From Oceanobacillus chungangensis (GTDB taxonomy: Bacteria > Bacillota > Bacilli > Bacillales > Amphibacillaceae), in assembly GCF_003369565.1 (NCBI RefSeq), contig NZ_PIOD01000011.1, positions 186,001-250,000 on the forward strand: a stretch of DNA of 64,000 nucleotides. The letters run 5' to 3'. The position numbers and the translations under genes were made by a program. Under the pieces are notes generated by a model, which did not search any database, was not told the DNA's origin, and saw only the letters and a list, made by a program, of their open reading frames with translations. Within the stretch, counting starts at the first letter, position 1. Every line of letters begins with the position of its first letter. Shown in pieces: positions 18,838 to 28,567 of the stretch.

Positions 18838-19063
18838 ACATAATATCTAAATAAATACGCTTCTTACTATCCGATTTTGTTGCATACACCACTGTTCGAA
18901 TCGCCTTTGCAATACGGCCGTTTTTGCCGATCACCTTACCAACATCATCCCCGTTAACCTTTAGATGGTAAACTATTTTTGTTTCCTCTTCTGATTCCGT
19001 TATTACAATGTCTTCAGGATGATCAACAAGCGGCGTAACAATTGATTCTATTAGGGCTTTCAT
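18836..19063 (-). CDS. khpA: KhpA, KH-domain RNA-binding protein
   Basis: The 75-aa product is a single KH domain with the GxxG loop in GKVIGKNGRIAKAI (about 41-54). In Firmicutes KhpA pairs with KhpB/Jag in RNA binding and affects cell elongation. It lies 16 bp after rpsP, its normal place, and a hairpin follows directly. Confidence 0.96.
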   Translation of the reverse strand: MKALIESIVTPLVDHPEDIVITESEEETKIVYHLKVNGDDVGKVIGKNGRIAKAIRTVVYATKSDSKKRIYLDIM

Positions 19064-19079
19064 GATATATCACACCACT

Positions 19080-19352
19080 TTACTTTTGGTTTTTGATTTC
19101 GTGGAATTTCTTCATGATGCCTTCGTTTGAGAATAGATTGCGAACTGTATCACTTGGTTTTGCACCTTTTGTCATCCAATCAAGCGCTTTTTCTTCATCT
19201 ATTTTAACTTCAACTGGATTAACTACTGGATTGTATGTTCCAATTTGTTCAATAGAACGTCCGTCACGAGGAGAACGTGAATCAGCAACAACGATACGAT
19301 AAAATGGATTTCTTTTAGAACCCATACGTTTTAAACGAATTTTAACTGCCAT
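19080..19352 (-). CDS. rpsP: 30S ribosomal protein S16
   Basis: The 90-aa product has the S16 signature [19 protein letters not shown], then [12 protein letters not shown] and the IEQIGTYNP strand. It is needed for 30S assembly. It is the first gene of rpsP-khpA-ylqD-rimM-trmD-rplS, behind a strong promoter. Confidence 0.99.
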   Translation of the reverse strand: MAVKIRLKRMGSKRNPFYRIVVADSRSPRDGRSIEQIGTYNPVVNPVEVKIDEEKALDWMTKGAKPSDTVRNLFSNEGIMKKFHEIKNQK

Positions 19353-19391
19353 TTATTTGCACCTCCATAAAAATGTTATTCACAATTTAAG

Positions 19392-19420
19392 ATTCTAACA
19401 GATAATTATTAGTCTGTAAA
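19392..19420 (-). promoter_or_regulatory. Strong sigma-A promoter of the rpsP operon
   Basis: Minus strand TTTACA (19415-19420), 17-bp spacer, TAGAAT (19392-19397), 39 bp upstream of the rpsP start. Confidence 0.82.
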
Positions 19421-19479
19421 GTATTTTTCCATTACAACATTAAAAAGTATAAAATACAGTCAGTATTTTTTCACGTGAA

Positions 19480-19528
19480 CAGGCCACGTCAAGCTCAGGC
19501 GACACTAGACGATAGCCTTTGCTTTAAT
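19480..19528. repeat. REP-C fragment
   Basis: GGCCACGTCAAGCTCAGGCG followed by ACACTAGACGATAGCC is a GC-rich patch in the ffh-rpsP gap, similar in wording to the repeat near 16470. It ends in a TTTTTTT run on the plus strand near the ffh stop. Whether it helps end ffh transcription is unclear. Confidence 0.35.
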
Positions 19529-19532
19529 TTTT

Positions 19533-20876
19533 TTACATGAATGGAAATTTCATTCCTTTGCCTTTTTTACCCTTTTGCATGTTGGTCATTTGCTTCATCA
19601 TTTTCTTCATATCATCAAATTGTTTGAGCAAACGATTGACCTGGGAAACATTTGTCCCTGAGCCTTTGGCAATTCTTTTCTTACGACTTGCATTCATAAG
19701 ACTTGGATCTTGTCTTTCCTTTTTGGTCATCGACTGAATAATCGCTTCGACATGCACAATTTGTTTTTCATCTATTTGTGCATTTTTAAGACCTTTCATT
19801 TTGTTTGCACCTGGAAGCATCGATATTAACTCATCGAGGGGTCCCATTTTCCTTACTTGCCCCATCTGTTCTAGGAAATCATCAAACGTAAATGACATGG
19901 TTCTCATTTTCTCTTCTAGTTCTTTTGCTTGTTTCTCATTTACACTAGTCTGCGCTTTTTCGATTAGAGAAAGAACGTCACCCATACCAAGAATTCTTGA
20001 TGCCATACGTTCAGGATGGAAAGCTTCTAACTGATCGAGTTTTTCACCCATCCCAGCAAATTTTATCGGCTTGCCAGTAACAGCCTTAATTGAAAGCGCT
20101 GCACCGCCCCGTGTATCACCATCAAGCTTCGTTAAGACAACTCCTGAGATATCTAATTGTTCATTAAAGCTCTCAGCAACATTAACTGCATCCTGCCCTG
20201 TCATGGAGTCAACCACAAGGAAAATTTCATCAGGTACTACTGTTGATTTGATTTGTTGTAACTCATCCATTAAATCTGTATCTACATGAAGTCGACCTGC
20301 AGTATCAATAATGACATAGTCATGATGCTCGTTCTTAGCCTTATCAATTGCTTGCTTTGCGATATCTATCGGACTAACCTCTGTCCCTAGTGAAAATACT
20401 GGCATATCTAATTGCTCGCCAAGTGTTTCCAACTGCTTAATCGCTGCAGGACGATAAACATCACAAGCAACGAGTAATGGTGAACGATTGTATTTCTTGC
20501 GCAATAAGTTAGCAAGTTTACCGGTTGTCGTCGTTTTACCAGCACCTTGAAGACCTACCATCATAATTACTGTTGGTGGACGATCGCTAACAGCAATCTT
20601 ACTTTGTTCTCCACCCATTAAATCTGTCAATTCTTCTTTTACAACTTTGATTACTTGCTGTCCAGGTGTTAGACTTTCCATTACTTCCTGTCCAACCGCA
20701 CGTTCCTTAATTCGATTGATTAAATCTTTTACCACTTTAAAGTTTACATCTGCTTCCAGTAATGCTAAGCGTACTTCACGGGTCATTTCTTTTACATCTT
20801 GTTCAGAAACCTTCCCCTTACCAGTAATCTTTTTAATTGTACTTTGCAGGCGGTCGGCCAATCCTTCAAATGCCAT
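19533..20876 (-). CDS. ffh: Ffh, signal recognition particle GTPase
   Basis: The 447-aa product has an N domain (1-85), a G domain with GLQGAGKTTTTGKLA (about 107), DTAGRLH and TKLDGDTRGG, and a Met-rich M domain at the C-terminus (MKKMMKQMTNMQKGKKGKG) that binds the SRP RNA and signal sequences. It is preceded by ylxM (13 bp), as in all close relatives, and ends its transcription unit. Confidence 0.99.
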   Translation of the reverse strand: MAFEGLADRLQSTIKKITGKGKVSEQDVKEMTREVRLALLEADVNFKVVKDLINRIKERAVGQEVMESLTPGQQVIKVVKEELTDLMGGEQSKIAVSDRPPTVIMMVGLQGAGKTTTTGKLANLLRKKYNRSPLLVACDVYRPAAIKQLETLGEQLDMPVFSLGTEVSPIDIAKQAIDKAKNEHHDYVIIDTAGRLHVDTDLMDELQQIKSTVVPDEIFLVVDSMTGQDAVNVAESFNEQLDISGVVLTKLDGDTRGGAALSIKAVTGKPIKFAGMGEKLDQLEAFHPERMASRILGMGDVLSLIEKAQTSVNEKQAKELEEKMRTMSFTFDDFLEQMGQVRKMGPLDELISMLPGANKMKGLKNAQIDEKQIVHVEAIIQSMTKKERQDPSLMNASRKKRIAKGSGTNVSQVNRLLKQFDDMKKMMKQMTNMQKGKKGKGMKFPFM

Positions 20877-20889
20877 AGAAGGTGTCCTC

Positions 20890-21207
20890 CTAATCTAATT
20901 CTTTTAATTGTTTTATCAAATCTAACGTATGTGTATCGGTTATGGATGATTCAATTTCAGCAATAAGCGATACACGTTGTTTAAATTTCTCATATAAACG
21001 AAGCTTTTCTTCATAGGTTTCAAGCATTGCTTCTGTACGTTTTATATTATCATATACTGCTTGACGCGACACATTAAATAACTCGGAAATCTCCCCAAGG
21101 GAATAGTCCTCTAAATAATATAATTCCATATAATTCCGTTGCTTGGGTGTTAACAATGCCTGATAAAAATCCAATAAATAATTTATTCTGTTCGCTTTTT
21201 CTAGCAT
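20890..21207 (-). CDS. ylxM: YlxM, HTH protein associated with SRP
   Basis: The 105-aa product has a sigma-70-region-4-like helix-turn-helix: [20 protein letters not shown] and [18 protein letters not shown] (about 17-58). In Streptococcus YlxM modulates SRP assembly. I start at ATG 21207, six bases after GGGGTG; a GTG at 21216 lies inside that ribosome site. Operon with ffh. Confidence 0.95.
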   Translation of the reverse strand: MLEKANRINYLLDFYQALLTPKQRNYMELYYLEDYSLGEISELFNVSRQAVYDNIKRTEAMLETYEEKLRLYEKFKQRVSLIAEIESSITDTHTLDLIKQLKELD

Positions 21208-21246
21208 CCTATTCACCCCTTGTTAAGTGAAAATCCTTTACATTAT

Positions 21247-21274
21247 ATCATACTGGATTTTGACGTTCTGTCAA
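21247..21274 (-). promoter_or_regulatory. Promoter of ylxM-ffh
   Basis: Minus strand TTGACA (21269-21274) with TATGAT (21247-21252) at 16 bp; a TATAAT overlaps just downstream but at poor spacing. It separates ylxM-ffh from ftsY. Confidence 0.6.
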
Positions 21275-21287
21275 GGGATATTGCTTT

Positions 21288-22280
21288 CTACTCTTCTTCG
21301 AGCATGTCAGCAAACAGCCCATATACAAAGGCTTCTGCATCAAACTCTTGGAGATCATTTATTTGTTCACCGAGCCCGACAAATTTCACTGGAAGGTTTA
21401 GCTCATGACGTATCGCCAAGACAATTCCACCTTTTGCTGTTCCATCTAATTTCGTTAATACAATTCCGGTAACATCGGCAGCTTCTGAGAAAGTTTTCGC
21501 CTGACTCAATGCATTTTGTCCTGTAGTTGCATCAAGAACGAGTAAAACTTCATGTGGCGCTCCAGGCACTTCTCGCTCTATCACTCGTTTTACTTTGGAT
21601 AATTCATTCATCAGATTTACTTTATTTTGAAGTCTTCCAGCTGTGTCACATAATAATACATCTGCATTTCGTGATTTTGCAGCCTTAATCCCATCGAATA
21701 TAACTGCAGCCGGATCACTGCCTGAACTTTGTTTCACAACATCGACACCTGCACGTTCTCCCCACACTTCAAGCTGTTCAATCGCACCAGCACGGAAAGT
21801 ATCTCCCGCCGCTAATACGACCCGTTTGCCTTTCTGTTTCAATTGATTTGCTAGCTTACCAATGGAAGTTGTTTTCCCAACACCATTTACACCAACAACT
21901 AAAATAACAGTTAATTCTTTCTCTTGTATATTCAAAGATTCCACTTGTTCCTCATCATCACCATAATATATTTCCACTAGTTTCTCGGAGATGACGTCTT
22001 TTACTTCTTTTGTGTCTTTAATATTTTGACGCTTCACTTCCATCTTTAGTTCCTCGATTAAATCCATAACAGTCATTACACCAACATCGGCAGTAATCAG
22101 TACCTCTTCTAATTCTTCAAAGAAATCCTCATCTACTTTGCGATATCTTGCCATTAGATCATTCAATTTTGAGGAAAACGAATTTCTCGTTTTTTTCATG
22201 CCTTCTTTATATTTTTCGGAAACCTCTTCTGTTTCTGTATTTTTCTTAAATCGATTTTTTAATTTATCCATGAATCCCAT
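21288..22280 (-). CDS. ftsY: FtsY, SRP receptor GTPase
   Basis: The 330-aa product has an acidic/basic N-terminal region (about 1-45), an N domain, and a G domain with GVNGVGKTTSIGKLA, DTAGRLQNK and TKLDGTAKGG. It docks SRP-bound ribosomes at the membrane. The ATG at 22280 is preceded by GGGAGG, and the gene follows smc by 14 bp. Confidence 0.99.
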   Translation of the reverse strand: MGFMDKLKNRFKKNTETEEVSEKYKEGMKKTRNSFSSKLNDLMARYRKVDEDFFEELEEVLITADVGVMTVMDLIEELKMEVKRQNIKDTKEVKDVISEKLVEIYYGDDEEQVESLNIQEKELTVILVVGVNGVGKTTSIGKLANQLKQKGKRVVLAAGDTFRAGAIEQLEVWGERAGVDVVKQSSGSDPAAVIFDGIKAAKSRNADVLLCDTAGRLQNKVNLMNELSKVKRVIEREVPGAPHEVLLVLDATTGQNALSQAKTFSEAADVTGIVLTKLDGTAKGGIVLAIRHELNLPVKFVGLGEQINDLQEFDAEAFVYGLFADMLEEE

Positions 22281-22294
22281 CTCAAATTACCTCC

Positions 22295-25200
22295 CTATAA
22301 ATTAATTAATTCCTTCGTATCCTCTAAGCGAACAGAAACTAGTCGTGAGACACCAGACTCCTGCATGGTCACCCCATATAAAACATCGGCTTCCTCCATC
22401 GTTCCTTGACGATGAGTAATAACAATAAATTGTGTCTGTTCACTATACGTTTTCACGTATTTAGCAAAGCGAATGACATTCGCTTCATCTAGTGCTGCTT
22501 CTACTTCATCAAGAATACAAAACGGAACTGGGCGCACCCGTAATATCGCAAATAATAATGCTATTGCGGTTAGCGCACGTTCTCCCCCTGATAATAGACT
22601 TAAGTTTTGGAGTTTTTTCCCTGGCGGCTGGGCTACAATATCAACCCCTGTATCCAATAATTTTTTCGGATCCGTCAATTTTAGTTCTGCATGTCCACCA
22701 TTAAATAATTGTTTGAAAACGACAGTAAATTCATCTTTTATTTGGTTAAAAGTGAAATCAAATCGTTTCTCCATCTCTTCGTCCATTTCATTAATAACCG
22801 TGTAGAGTGTTTGCTTTGCCTCGACTAAATCATTTTTTTGATCGGATAAGAATGTATATCGCTCCGAGATACGTTCATATTCATCAACTGCTCCTAAATT
22901 AACTGAACCTAGCTGTTCAATATTAAATTTCAGTTCCTTGACAATCTGCTTCGCGTCCTCAATATCCTCTGCCTTTTCATACATTTGCTTCGCTTTTTCA
23001 TATGTGATTGTATATTCGGTTTGTAAATGGTTTAAGCGATTCTCTAACTCAACATCTAAACGATTTACTTTAACTTCCTTTTCCTGAATTGCTTGTACGA
23101 AAATTTGATGCTTTTTATTTTCTTCTTTTAATTCGGTTTCAAGACCTATATTACGCTCTGTTCGTTTCGTACGTTCCTCTCTCTTTTGTTGAATGGATGC
23201 TGTAATCTCTTCTTTTTCCAGTCGGCTGGTTTCAATTGTTTGATCAATTTCCTCCGCTGTCTCCGTTGATTGTTCCATTTCTGCTAAATTCGTTAATTCA
23301 ACGGCCATCGTATCATATTGTTCCTGCAAATCCTCGAGTTGATTTTGTGCCATCCTTGCCTTTTCTCTTTGGTTTTTCACTCGTTCATCCTGCTCGGCAA
23401 GTATAACTTGTTGTTGATAATATTCATTTTGCAGTTTTTCCTGATTATCTTTGAACTTAGATTCCTGTTCTGATAAGTCGTCAATCTGTTTTTGGATAGA
23501 TTCCAAACGATTCGCAATCACTTCTAGTTCTTTCGTTAATTGTTCGTCGCGTGTTTTTAATGTATTGCTGTCCTGCATATACTGGTTTTTATCCTGATCA
23601 TAGATAGACAGATTATCATTCAATGATTCCAACTTTAATGTTACTTCTCTTACTGTTGCTTGTAATTCTTGAATTTCTTGCTGTTTAACTGATAATGTCA
23701 CTTCAGCTTGTTGAAGCTGTTCTTCACTAGTAACTATCTCTTGCTTTTCTCGCTGAACTTTTTGTTCAAATAAAAGGATTTTCTTTTGGAATGCAGTTAA
23801 TTTCTCTGTTATTTCTTGAATATCCTTTTCTCGTGTAAACAGCGATTGATTCGTTTTCTTTTGCGCACCACCTGACATCGATCCACCTGGATTTACAACA
23901 TCACCTTCAAGTGTAACGACGCGATACTTACGCCCGACAATTTTCGCAATATCGTTTGCATCCTTCAAGGATTCTGCAATAATAACATGTCCCATCAAAT
24001 GATTTACAGCTCTTTCGTATCGTTCATTCGTATTCACTAGGCTTGCAGCTATACCAATATAACCTTGATGTAATTTAACTTTCTGCTCCATATCCATTGT
24101 AATAAACCGTTCTTGGATGGATTTTAGAGGTAGAAAGGTTGCACGCCCATTATTTGTACGCTTCAGCCACATAATTGCATTTCGGGCAGCTTGGTCGTCT
24201 TTAACGACGATATGCTGTGCTTGTCCACCTAAAACTGTTTCAATCGCCGTAATATATTTACTTGGTACATCAATCAGTTCAATTACCGCACCCTCAATAT
24301 GTTCTAATTGATTTTCCTCTCGAGCTTTTAAAACAGCCTTCACACCGTGAAAGAATCCTTGGAAATCCTCTTTCATTTCATCTAACATTTCCTTTTTGGA
24401 CTTCAAGTTTTCAATATATTGATAACCTTTATAAAGCTTCGACTGTGATTCTTGAAATGAATTCCTAGCCGTTTCTAATCGAAACTTCAGATTCTTAATC
24501 TCAGCTGCCGTTTCTAAGTACTCCTTATTTTGTACTTTATATGCGGCTTCCGTTTCTACCTTTTTCTCATGTAATTCTTCTCGCACTTTTAATAAATCCT
24601 GGAATTTATCGGCCTGTTTATCTTTTTTACCAGTAATTTGCTTTAATTGACTATGGATCGACTGCTTTTCATTTCGCTTTGCAGCTTGATTATTGAGTAG
24701 CTCAATATAGTCTGATTTTAAATCTTCAATTTGATCGAAAATCGTTTCCTTACTTATTTCTAATTTTGCTTGCAGGTTTTTAATCGCTTCTTTTGTTTTT
24801 TGACGATCTGCCTGTATATCACTTAACTTCTTTTGTTCCCTTATGAGTTCCTCGTGCATCGTCCCAATCTTTACAGCAGTTTCATTTTTTTGGATACCAA
24901 GCTTTTGTTTATTTTCATCAAAATGTTTCGTACGCTCATGCAGCAGTTGTTTTCGACCTTCATATTTTTCTAAATGCTCGGTTGTTGCTAATAATCGAGA
25001 CTGCTGTGCTTCCATTTCTTCATCGAGCGCTTGAATTCTTTGTTTTTCTTGTTCGATTGCAGATTCTTTTTGTTGGATTGATAATTGCAGACCTTGCTCC
25101 TTTGACTTTTGGTCTTCAATGTCAGCAAGAAGTGTTTGCCATCCATTATGTAATTTTTCAATTTCTGCAATTAAAAAAGAAATTTCCTGATGCTTTAATT

Positions 25201-25861
25201 TTTCTTTTAATTCCTTATACTTCTTTGCTGTCTCCGCTTGTTCCTTCAGTGGATTTATTTGTTGTTCAATTTCATAAATGATATCTTCCACTCGATTTAG
25301 GTTTTCCTGTGTTTCCGCTAATTTATATTCCGCTTTCTTTTTCCGTTGCTTATATTTCAATACTCCTGCTGCTTCTTCAAAAATAGTCCGACGTTCATCC
25401 GGTTTAGAGCTGAGAATTTCTTCCACTTTACCTTGACTAATGATGGAAAATGCTTCTCGACCAAGTCCAGAGTCCATAAACAAATCTATAATATCTTTTA
25501 AACGACAAGATTGCTTGTTAATATAAAATTCACTATCTCCACTACGGTAAACTCGGCGGCTTACACTCACTTCATCATAATCTAATGGGAGGGTATGGTC
25601 CTCATTATCAAGCACCAACGTAACCTCTGCTACATTCAAAGCCTTTCTCGTATCACTACCTTGGAAAATAATATCCTCCATTTTCGTACCACGCAGCGCT
25701 TTCGCTGACTGCTCGCCAAGCACCCAGCGGATTGCATCTATGATATTACTTTTACCACTTCCATTCGGGCCAACAACCGCCGTCACTCCTGGTACAAATT
25801 CAACATTTATCCGCTCGGCAAATGATTTAAACCCTACACTCTCAATTCGTTTTAAATACAT
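22295..25861 (-). CDS. smc: SMC, chromosome condensation ATPase
   Basis: The 1188-aa product has the complete SMC layout: head with VVGPNGSGKSNIIDAIRWVLG (Walker A, about 32), long coiled coils (about 170-500 and 670-1020, Gln/Glu/Lys rich), hinge with GGSMSGGAQKK near its end, and the C-terminal head with LLSGGERALTAIALLFAI signature and CILDEVEAALDEAN Walker B. It works with ScpA/ScpB in origin segregation. rnc is normally directly upstream; here a UPF0435 gene and a repeat intervene. Confidence 0.99.
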   Translation of the reverse strand: MYLKRIESVGFKSFAERINVEFVPGVTAVVGPNGSGKSNIIDAIRWVLGEQSAKALRGTKMEDIIFQGSDTRKALNVAEVTLVLDNEDHTLPLDYDEVSVSRRVYRSGDSEFYINKQSCRLKDIIDLFMDSGLGREAFSIISQGKVEEILSSKPDERRTIFEEAAGVLKYKQRKKKAEYKLAETQENLNRVEDIIYEIEQQINPLKEQAETAKKYKELKEKLKHQEISFLIAEIEKLHNGWQTLLADIEDQKSKEQGLQLSIQQKESAIEQEKQRIQALDEEMEAQQSRLLATTEHLEKYEGRKQLLHERTKHFDENKQKLGIQKNETAVKIGTMHEELIREQKKLSDIQADRQKTKEAIKNLQAKLEISKETIFDQIEDLKSDYIELLNNQAAKRNEKQSIHSQLKQITGKKDKQADKFQDLLKVREELHEKKVETEAAYKVQNKEYLETAAEIKNLKFRLETARNSFQESQSKLYKGYQYIENLKSKKEMLDEMKEDFQGFFHGVKAVLKAREENQLEHIEGAVIELIDVPSKYITAIETVLGGQAQHIVVKDDQAARNAIMWLKRTNNGRATFLPLKSIQERFITMDMEQKVKLHQGYIGIAASLVNTNERYERAVNHLMGHVIIAESLKDANDIAKIVGRKYRVVTLEGDVVNPGGSMSGGAQKKTNQSLFTREKDIQEITEKLTAFQKKILLFEQKVQREKQEIVTSEEQLQQAEVTLSVKQQEIQELQATVREVTLKLESLNDNLSIYDQDKNQYMQDSNTLKTRDEQLTKELEVIANRLESIQKQIDDLSEQESKFKDNQEKLQNEYYQQQVILAEQDERVKNQREKARMAQNQLEDLQEQYDTMAVELTNLAEMEQSTETAEEIDQTIETSRLEKEEITASIQQKREERTKRTERNIGLETELKEENKKHQIFVQAIQEKEVKVNRLDVELENRLNHLQTEYTITYEKAKQMYEKAEDIEDAKQIVKELKFNIEQLGSVNLGAVDEYERISERYTFLSDQKNDLVEAKQTLYTVINEMDEEMEKRFDFTFNQIKDEFTVVFKQLFNGGHAELKLTDPKKLLDTGVDIVAQPPGKKLQNLSLLSGGERALTAIALLFAILRVRPVPFCILDEVEAALDEANVIRFAKYVKTYSEQTQFIVITHRQGTMEEADVLYGVTMQESGVSRLVSVRLEDTKELINL

Positions 25862-26301
25862 ACTAAATTCTCCTATTATTCACAAACTCACTTGTCGCCA
25901 AGCCTTTAGGTGACAACCTTGGTTGCACATATAAGCTAAGAAACTAGGGCAACGCCCAAGCCATTATCCGACGGCCATAATCACTTATTTTAATAAGTGG
26001 TATATCTCTGTTCTAAAATACACGTTATTATCATTATTTATTTCAGGCGGATTTATTAGTATTGTTATCTCCAGTTAATGAAGCTAACAAATAGTCTTCT
26101 CTTCATGCGCTACTCCGGAAATATCATCGTACACTCTCGCTAATAATTAATAAAAAACGAATAATCCTTGTAATTTAAACTGCTACACTAAACAGTTGGC
26201 TTTTTACCGCATTTATTTTATCATAAAATGAGAAACAAAAGAAGCTTACACATTACTTATACTTATTGTCACTTTAATTTTGGATAACGAGGAGGGATTA
26301 A
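25862..26301. other. 440-bp intergenic region upstream of smc
   Basis: It contains a REP-B hairpin at its left end, an 18-bp palindrome CACTTATTTTAATAAGTG (25982-25999), and AT-rich sequence that must hold the promoters of smc (minus) and of the UPF0435 gene (plus). I cannot assign either with confidence. No coding frame is visible. Confidence 0.5.
25891..25947. repeat. REP-B copy B1 (first hairpin)
   Basis: CTTGTCGCCAAGCCTTTAGG and TGACAACCTTGG form the first hairpin of the family (GTCGCC against GGTGAC), followed by TTGCACATATAAGCTAAGAAA. The second hairpin is degenerate. It lies 30 bp upstream of the smc start codon. Confidence 0.65.
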
Positions 26302-26526
26302 ATGGATTTATCAATTGCTTCAGAAGAAAATTTAAAACATTTGTTAAATGATTTAGCAGTAAGGCTACAGGTCGTTAATGTTTCATTATTGGATGCGGAA
26401 GATTATGATCTAGAAAAATATGATGATATAAAATTTCTCTATGATATTGTAGTTAAGAAGGGAAAGTTATCTACACTCGAAACACAAGCATTCCTTGAAG
26501 AATTAGCAGGTGTTAGAATTAAATAA
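26302..26526 (+). CDS. UPF0435 (DUF1128) family protein
   Basis: The 74-aa product matches the small UPF0435 family (YfkK in B. subtilis): LNDLAVRLQVVN near the start, KYDDIKFLYDIVVKK and ETQAFLEELAGVR at the end. Function is unknown. A strong GAGGAGG site lies 7 bp before the ATG. It points right, convergent with rnc, and splits the usual rnc-smc gene pair, so it was probably moved here from another locus. Confidence 0.88.
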   Translation: MDLSIASEENLKHLLNDLAVRLQVVNVSLLDAEDYDLEKYDDIKFLYDIVVKKGKLSTLETQAFLEELAGVRIK

Positions 26527-26576
26527 AGTCGAACAAAGGCTGTGATTCAATATCGAATCACAGCCTTTGTTCGACT
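26527..26576. terminator. 22-bp perfect palindrome, bidirectional terminator for the UPF0435 gene and rnc
   Basis: Arms 26527-26548 and 26555-26576 are perfect complements of 22 bp with loop AATATC. It sits exactly between the two convergent stops. Neither side has a classical T run, so it may also stabilise the 3' ends. Confidence 0.75.
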
Positions 26577-26588
26577 CAAATGATTTCT

Positions 26589-27281
26589 TTATCTATTTAT
26601 TTCACTGAACTTGTCTAATGCGTGTTTTGCAGCTCGTTGTTCAGCTTCTTTCTTAGTTCTACCGAGTCCTTCTCCAGCTAATTCATTGCCAATTAATACT
26701 TGGGATATAAATTCTTTATCATGGGATGGGCCTCTTTCTTCAACAATCTTATATTCAATCCCTTGATTTTTAACTGCTTGTATTAATTCCTGCAGCTGGC
26801 TTTTATAATCCATCGCATGCGAAAAAGCACCTGTTGATATTTTCGGAAAAACATGATCTTTTAGAAACTGTAACGCTTGTTCAAAGCCTTGATCTAAATA
26901 GACAGCACCAAGAAATGATTCAAATACATCTGCTAAAATAGCTGGACGTTCTCTACCACCGGTTTGTTCTTCTCCCTTACCTAGCAGTAAAAATTTACCA
27001 AATTCAAGATTCTGTGCAAAATCCATTAGCGATGGCTCACAAACGATAGCAGCACGTAATTTTGTCAATTCTCCCTCAGGCATATCGCTATTTTTCCGAT
27101 ATAAATATTGTGATACACCTAATTCAAGAACTGCATCACCAAGAAATTCCAAGCGTTCATTATCCGAAATAACTTCGTGCCGATGCTCATTAACATAGGA
27201 TGAATGTGTAAAAGCCTGTTTAATCAAATCATGATTATTAAAGGTCATCTTTAACTGTCTTTCTAATTGTGCAACATCCAT
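26589..27281 (-). CDS. rnc: Ribonuclease III
   Basis: The 230-aa double-strand RNA endonuclease processes rRNA and SRP RNA precursors. The catalytic motif [17 protein letters not shown] (about 41-57) and a second acidic site [16 protein letters not shown] (about 115) are followed by a C-terminal dsRNA-binding domain (about 155-228). It is downstream of acpP with a REP-B element between them. Confidence 0.98.
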   Translation of the reverse strand: MDVAQLERQLKMTFNNHDLIKQAFTHSSYVNEHRHEVISDNERLEFLGDAVLELGVSQYLYRKNSDMPEGELTKLRAAIVCEPSLMDFAQNLEFGKFLLLGKGEEQTGGRERPAILADVFESFLGAVYLDQGFEQALQFLKDHVFPKISTGAFSHAMDYKSQLQELIQAVKNQGIEYKIVEERGPSHDKEFISQVLIGNELAGEGLGRTKKEAEQRAAKHALDKFSEINR

Positions 27282-27310
27282 AATGTCACCTCTAGTCTGT
27301 AATATGCAGA

Positions 27311-27333
27311 AAGTCTCGCATATAGCGAGACTT
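27311..27333. terminator. Hairpin between acpP and rnc
   Basis: AAGTCTCGC (27311-27319) and GCGAGACTT (27325-27333) are perfect complements. The longer T run (CATTTTTT) lies on the plus-strand side, although no plus-strand gene precedes it. On the minus strand only TTT follows. Confidence 0.5.
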
Positions 27334-27339
27334 CATTTT

Positions 27340-27418
27340 TTGGTAGGTAAAAAAGTATAAAAACTTTCTCACTACATAAGGCCAACTATGGCTATCACCT
27401 AAAAGCTTGGTGACAACC
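27340..27418. repeat. REP-B copy B2 (complete, both hairpins)
   Basis: Read on the minus strand: GGTTGTCACCAAGC, TTTT, AGGTGATAGCC (first hairpin), ATAGTTGGCCTTATG, then TAGTGAGAAAGT paired with ACTTTTTTACCTA (second hairpin), ending CCAA. It lies in the acpP-rnc gap, probably within the transcript, and could be a processing or termination site. Confidence 0.75.
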
Positions 27419-27445
27419 ATGTTATCTAATGTAGACTGGGACTAA

Positions 27446-27679
27446 TTACTGTTTGCTATTTATGTAGTTAACAGCGTCACCTACTGTATTAATATTTTCA
27501 GCTTCCTCATCAGCAATCTCCAAATCGAATTCATCTTCAAGCTCCATTACAAGCTCAACAACGTCTAGAGAATCAGCTTCAAGGTCATCTTTGAAAGATG
27601 CTTCCATCGTTACTTTAGACTCTTCAACATCAAGACGATCGATAATAATTGTTTTGATACGATCAAATACTTCTGCCAT
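27446..27679 (-). CDS. acpP: Acyl carrier protein
   Basis: The 77-aa acidic carrier holds fatty-acid intermediates on the phosphopantetheine arm attached to Ser37 in [10 protein letters not shown]. The start is backed by GGAGGGAGGTG. It follows fabG in the fapR-plsX-fabD-fabG-acpP order of Bacillus. Confidence 0.99.
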   Translation of the reverse strand: MAEVFDRIKTIIIDRLDVEESKVTMEASFKDDLEADSLDVVELVMELEDEFDLEIADEEAENINTVGDAVNYINSKQ

Positions 27680-27826
27680 TTACTTCACCTCCCTCCAAGT
27701 AGTATAAAGATTTTTTAATAAAAAATCTAGTTATCAAAAAATGATAATAAAAATCTTATTATTCTGAGCAAACAGCCATTCCTCGAACTCATGAATTATT
27801 TGCTAGTAGTTTCCAGAATTTTAGAG

Positions 27827-28567
27827 TTACATAACCATCCCACCATCGATATGGATGGTTTGCCCAGTAATATAATTTGCGTCCTCTGATGCAAGGAAAC
27901 GAACAACCCTAGCCACGTCTTCAGGCGCTCCAAGCTTCGCTAATGGAATTAGTGCTAGCATCTGCTCTCTCTGCTCTTCTGTAAGCACATCCGTCATATC
28001 AGTTGAAATAAATCCTGGTGCAACAGCATTCACAAGAATATTTCTTGATGCGAGTTCTTTTGCAGTTGATTTTGTTAAGCCAATCACACCAGCCTTCGCT
28101 GCAACATAGTTCGCTTGCCCTGGATTGCCACTAACGCCAACAATGGAAGCAACATTAATAATTCTACCAGCCTTTTGCTTCATCATTTGTCTCGTTACCG
28201 CTTTTGAACAAATAAAGGCGCCCTTTAAGTTCGTATTGATTACTTGATCAAATTCTTCCTCTTTCATTCGCATTAACAAATTATCTCTGGTTATACCGGC
28301 ATTATTCACAAGAATATCAAGGCTTCCAAATTGGCTGATTGCTTCTTTAATCATTGCCTTTACTTCTGTCTCATTTGCTACGTCTGCTTGAACCTTAAAT
28401 GCTTTTACTCCAAGCTGCTCTACTTCTTCTACAACCGCCTGTGCTTTTGCTTCATTTCCTGCGTAGTTAATCACAAGGTTCACACCGTTTTTTGCTAGTT
28501 CTAAAGCGATCGCCCGACCAATTCCACGGGATGCTCCAGTAATTAATGCACTTTTACCTTTTAACAT
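27827..28567 (-). CDS. fabG: 3-oxoacyl-[acyl-carrier-protein] reductase
   Basis: The 246-aa short-chain dehydrogenase reduces beta-ketoacyl-ACP with NADPH. Seen are [13 protein letters not shown] (cofactor), [12 protein letters not shown], catalytic Ser in [13 protein letters not shown] and YVAAKAG. Two adjacent ATGs (28570 and 28567) overlap the fabD stop (ATGATG); I use 28567, seven bases after GGAGG, but 28570 is equally possible. Translation is coupled to fabD. Confidence 0.98.
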   Translation of the reverse strand: MLKGKSALITGASRGIGRAIALELAKNGVNLVINYAGNEAKAQAVVEEVEQLGVKAFKVQADVANETEVKAMIKEAISQFGSLDILVNNAGITRDNLLMRMKEEEFDQVINTNLKGAFICSKAVTRQMMKQKAGRIINVASIVGVSGNPGQANYVAAKAGVIGLTKSTAKELASRNILVNAVAPGFISTDMTDVLTEEQREQMLALIPLAKLGAPEDVARVVRFLASEDANYITGQTIHIDGGMVM

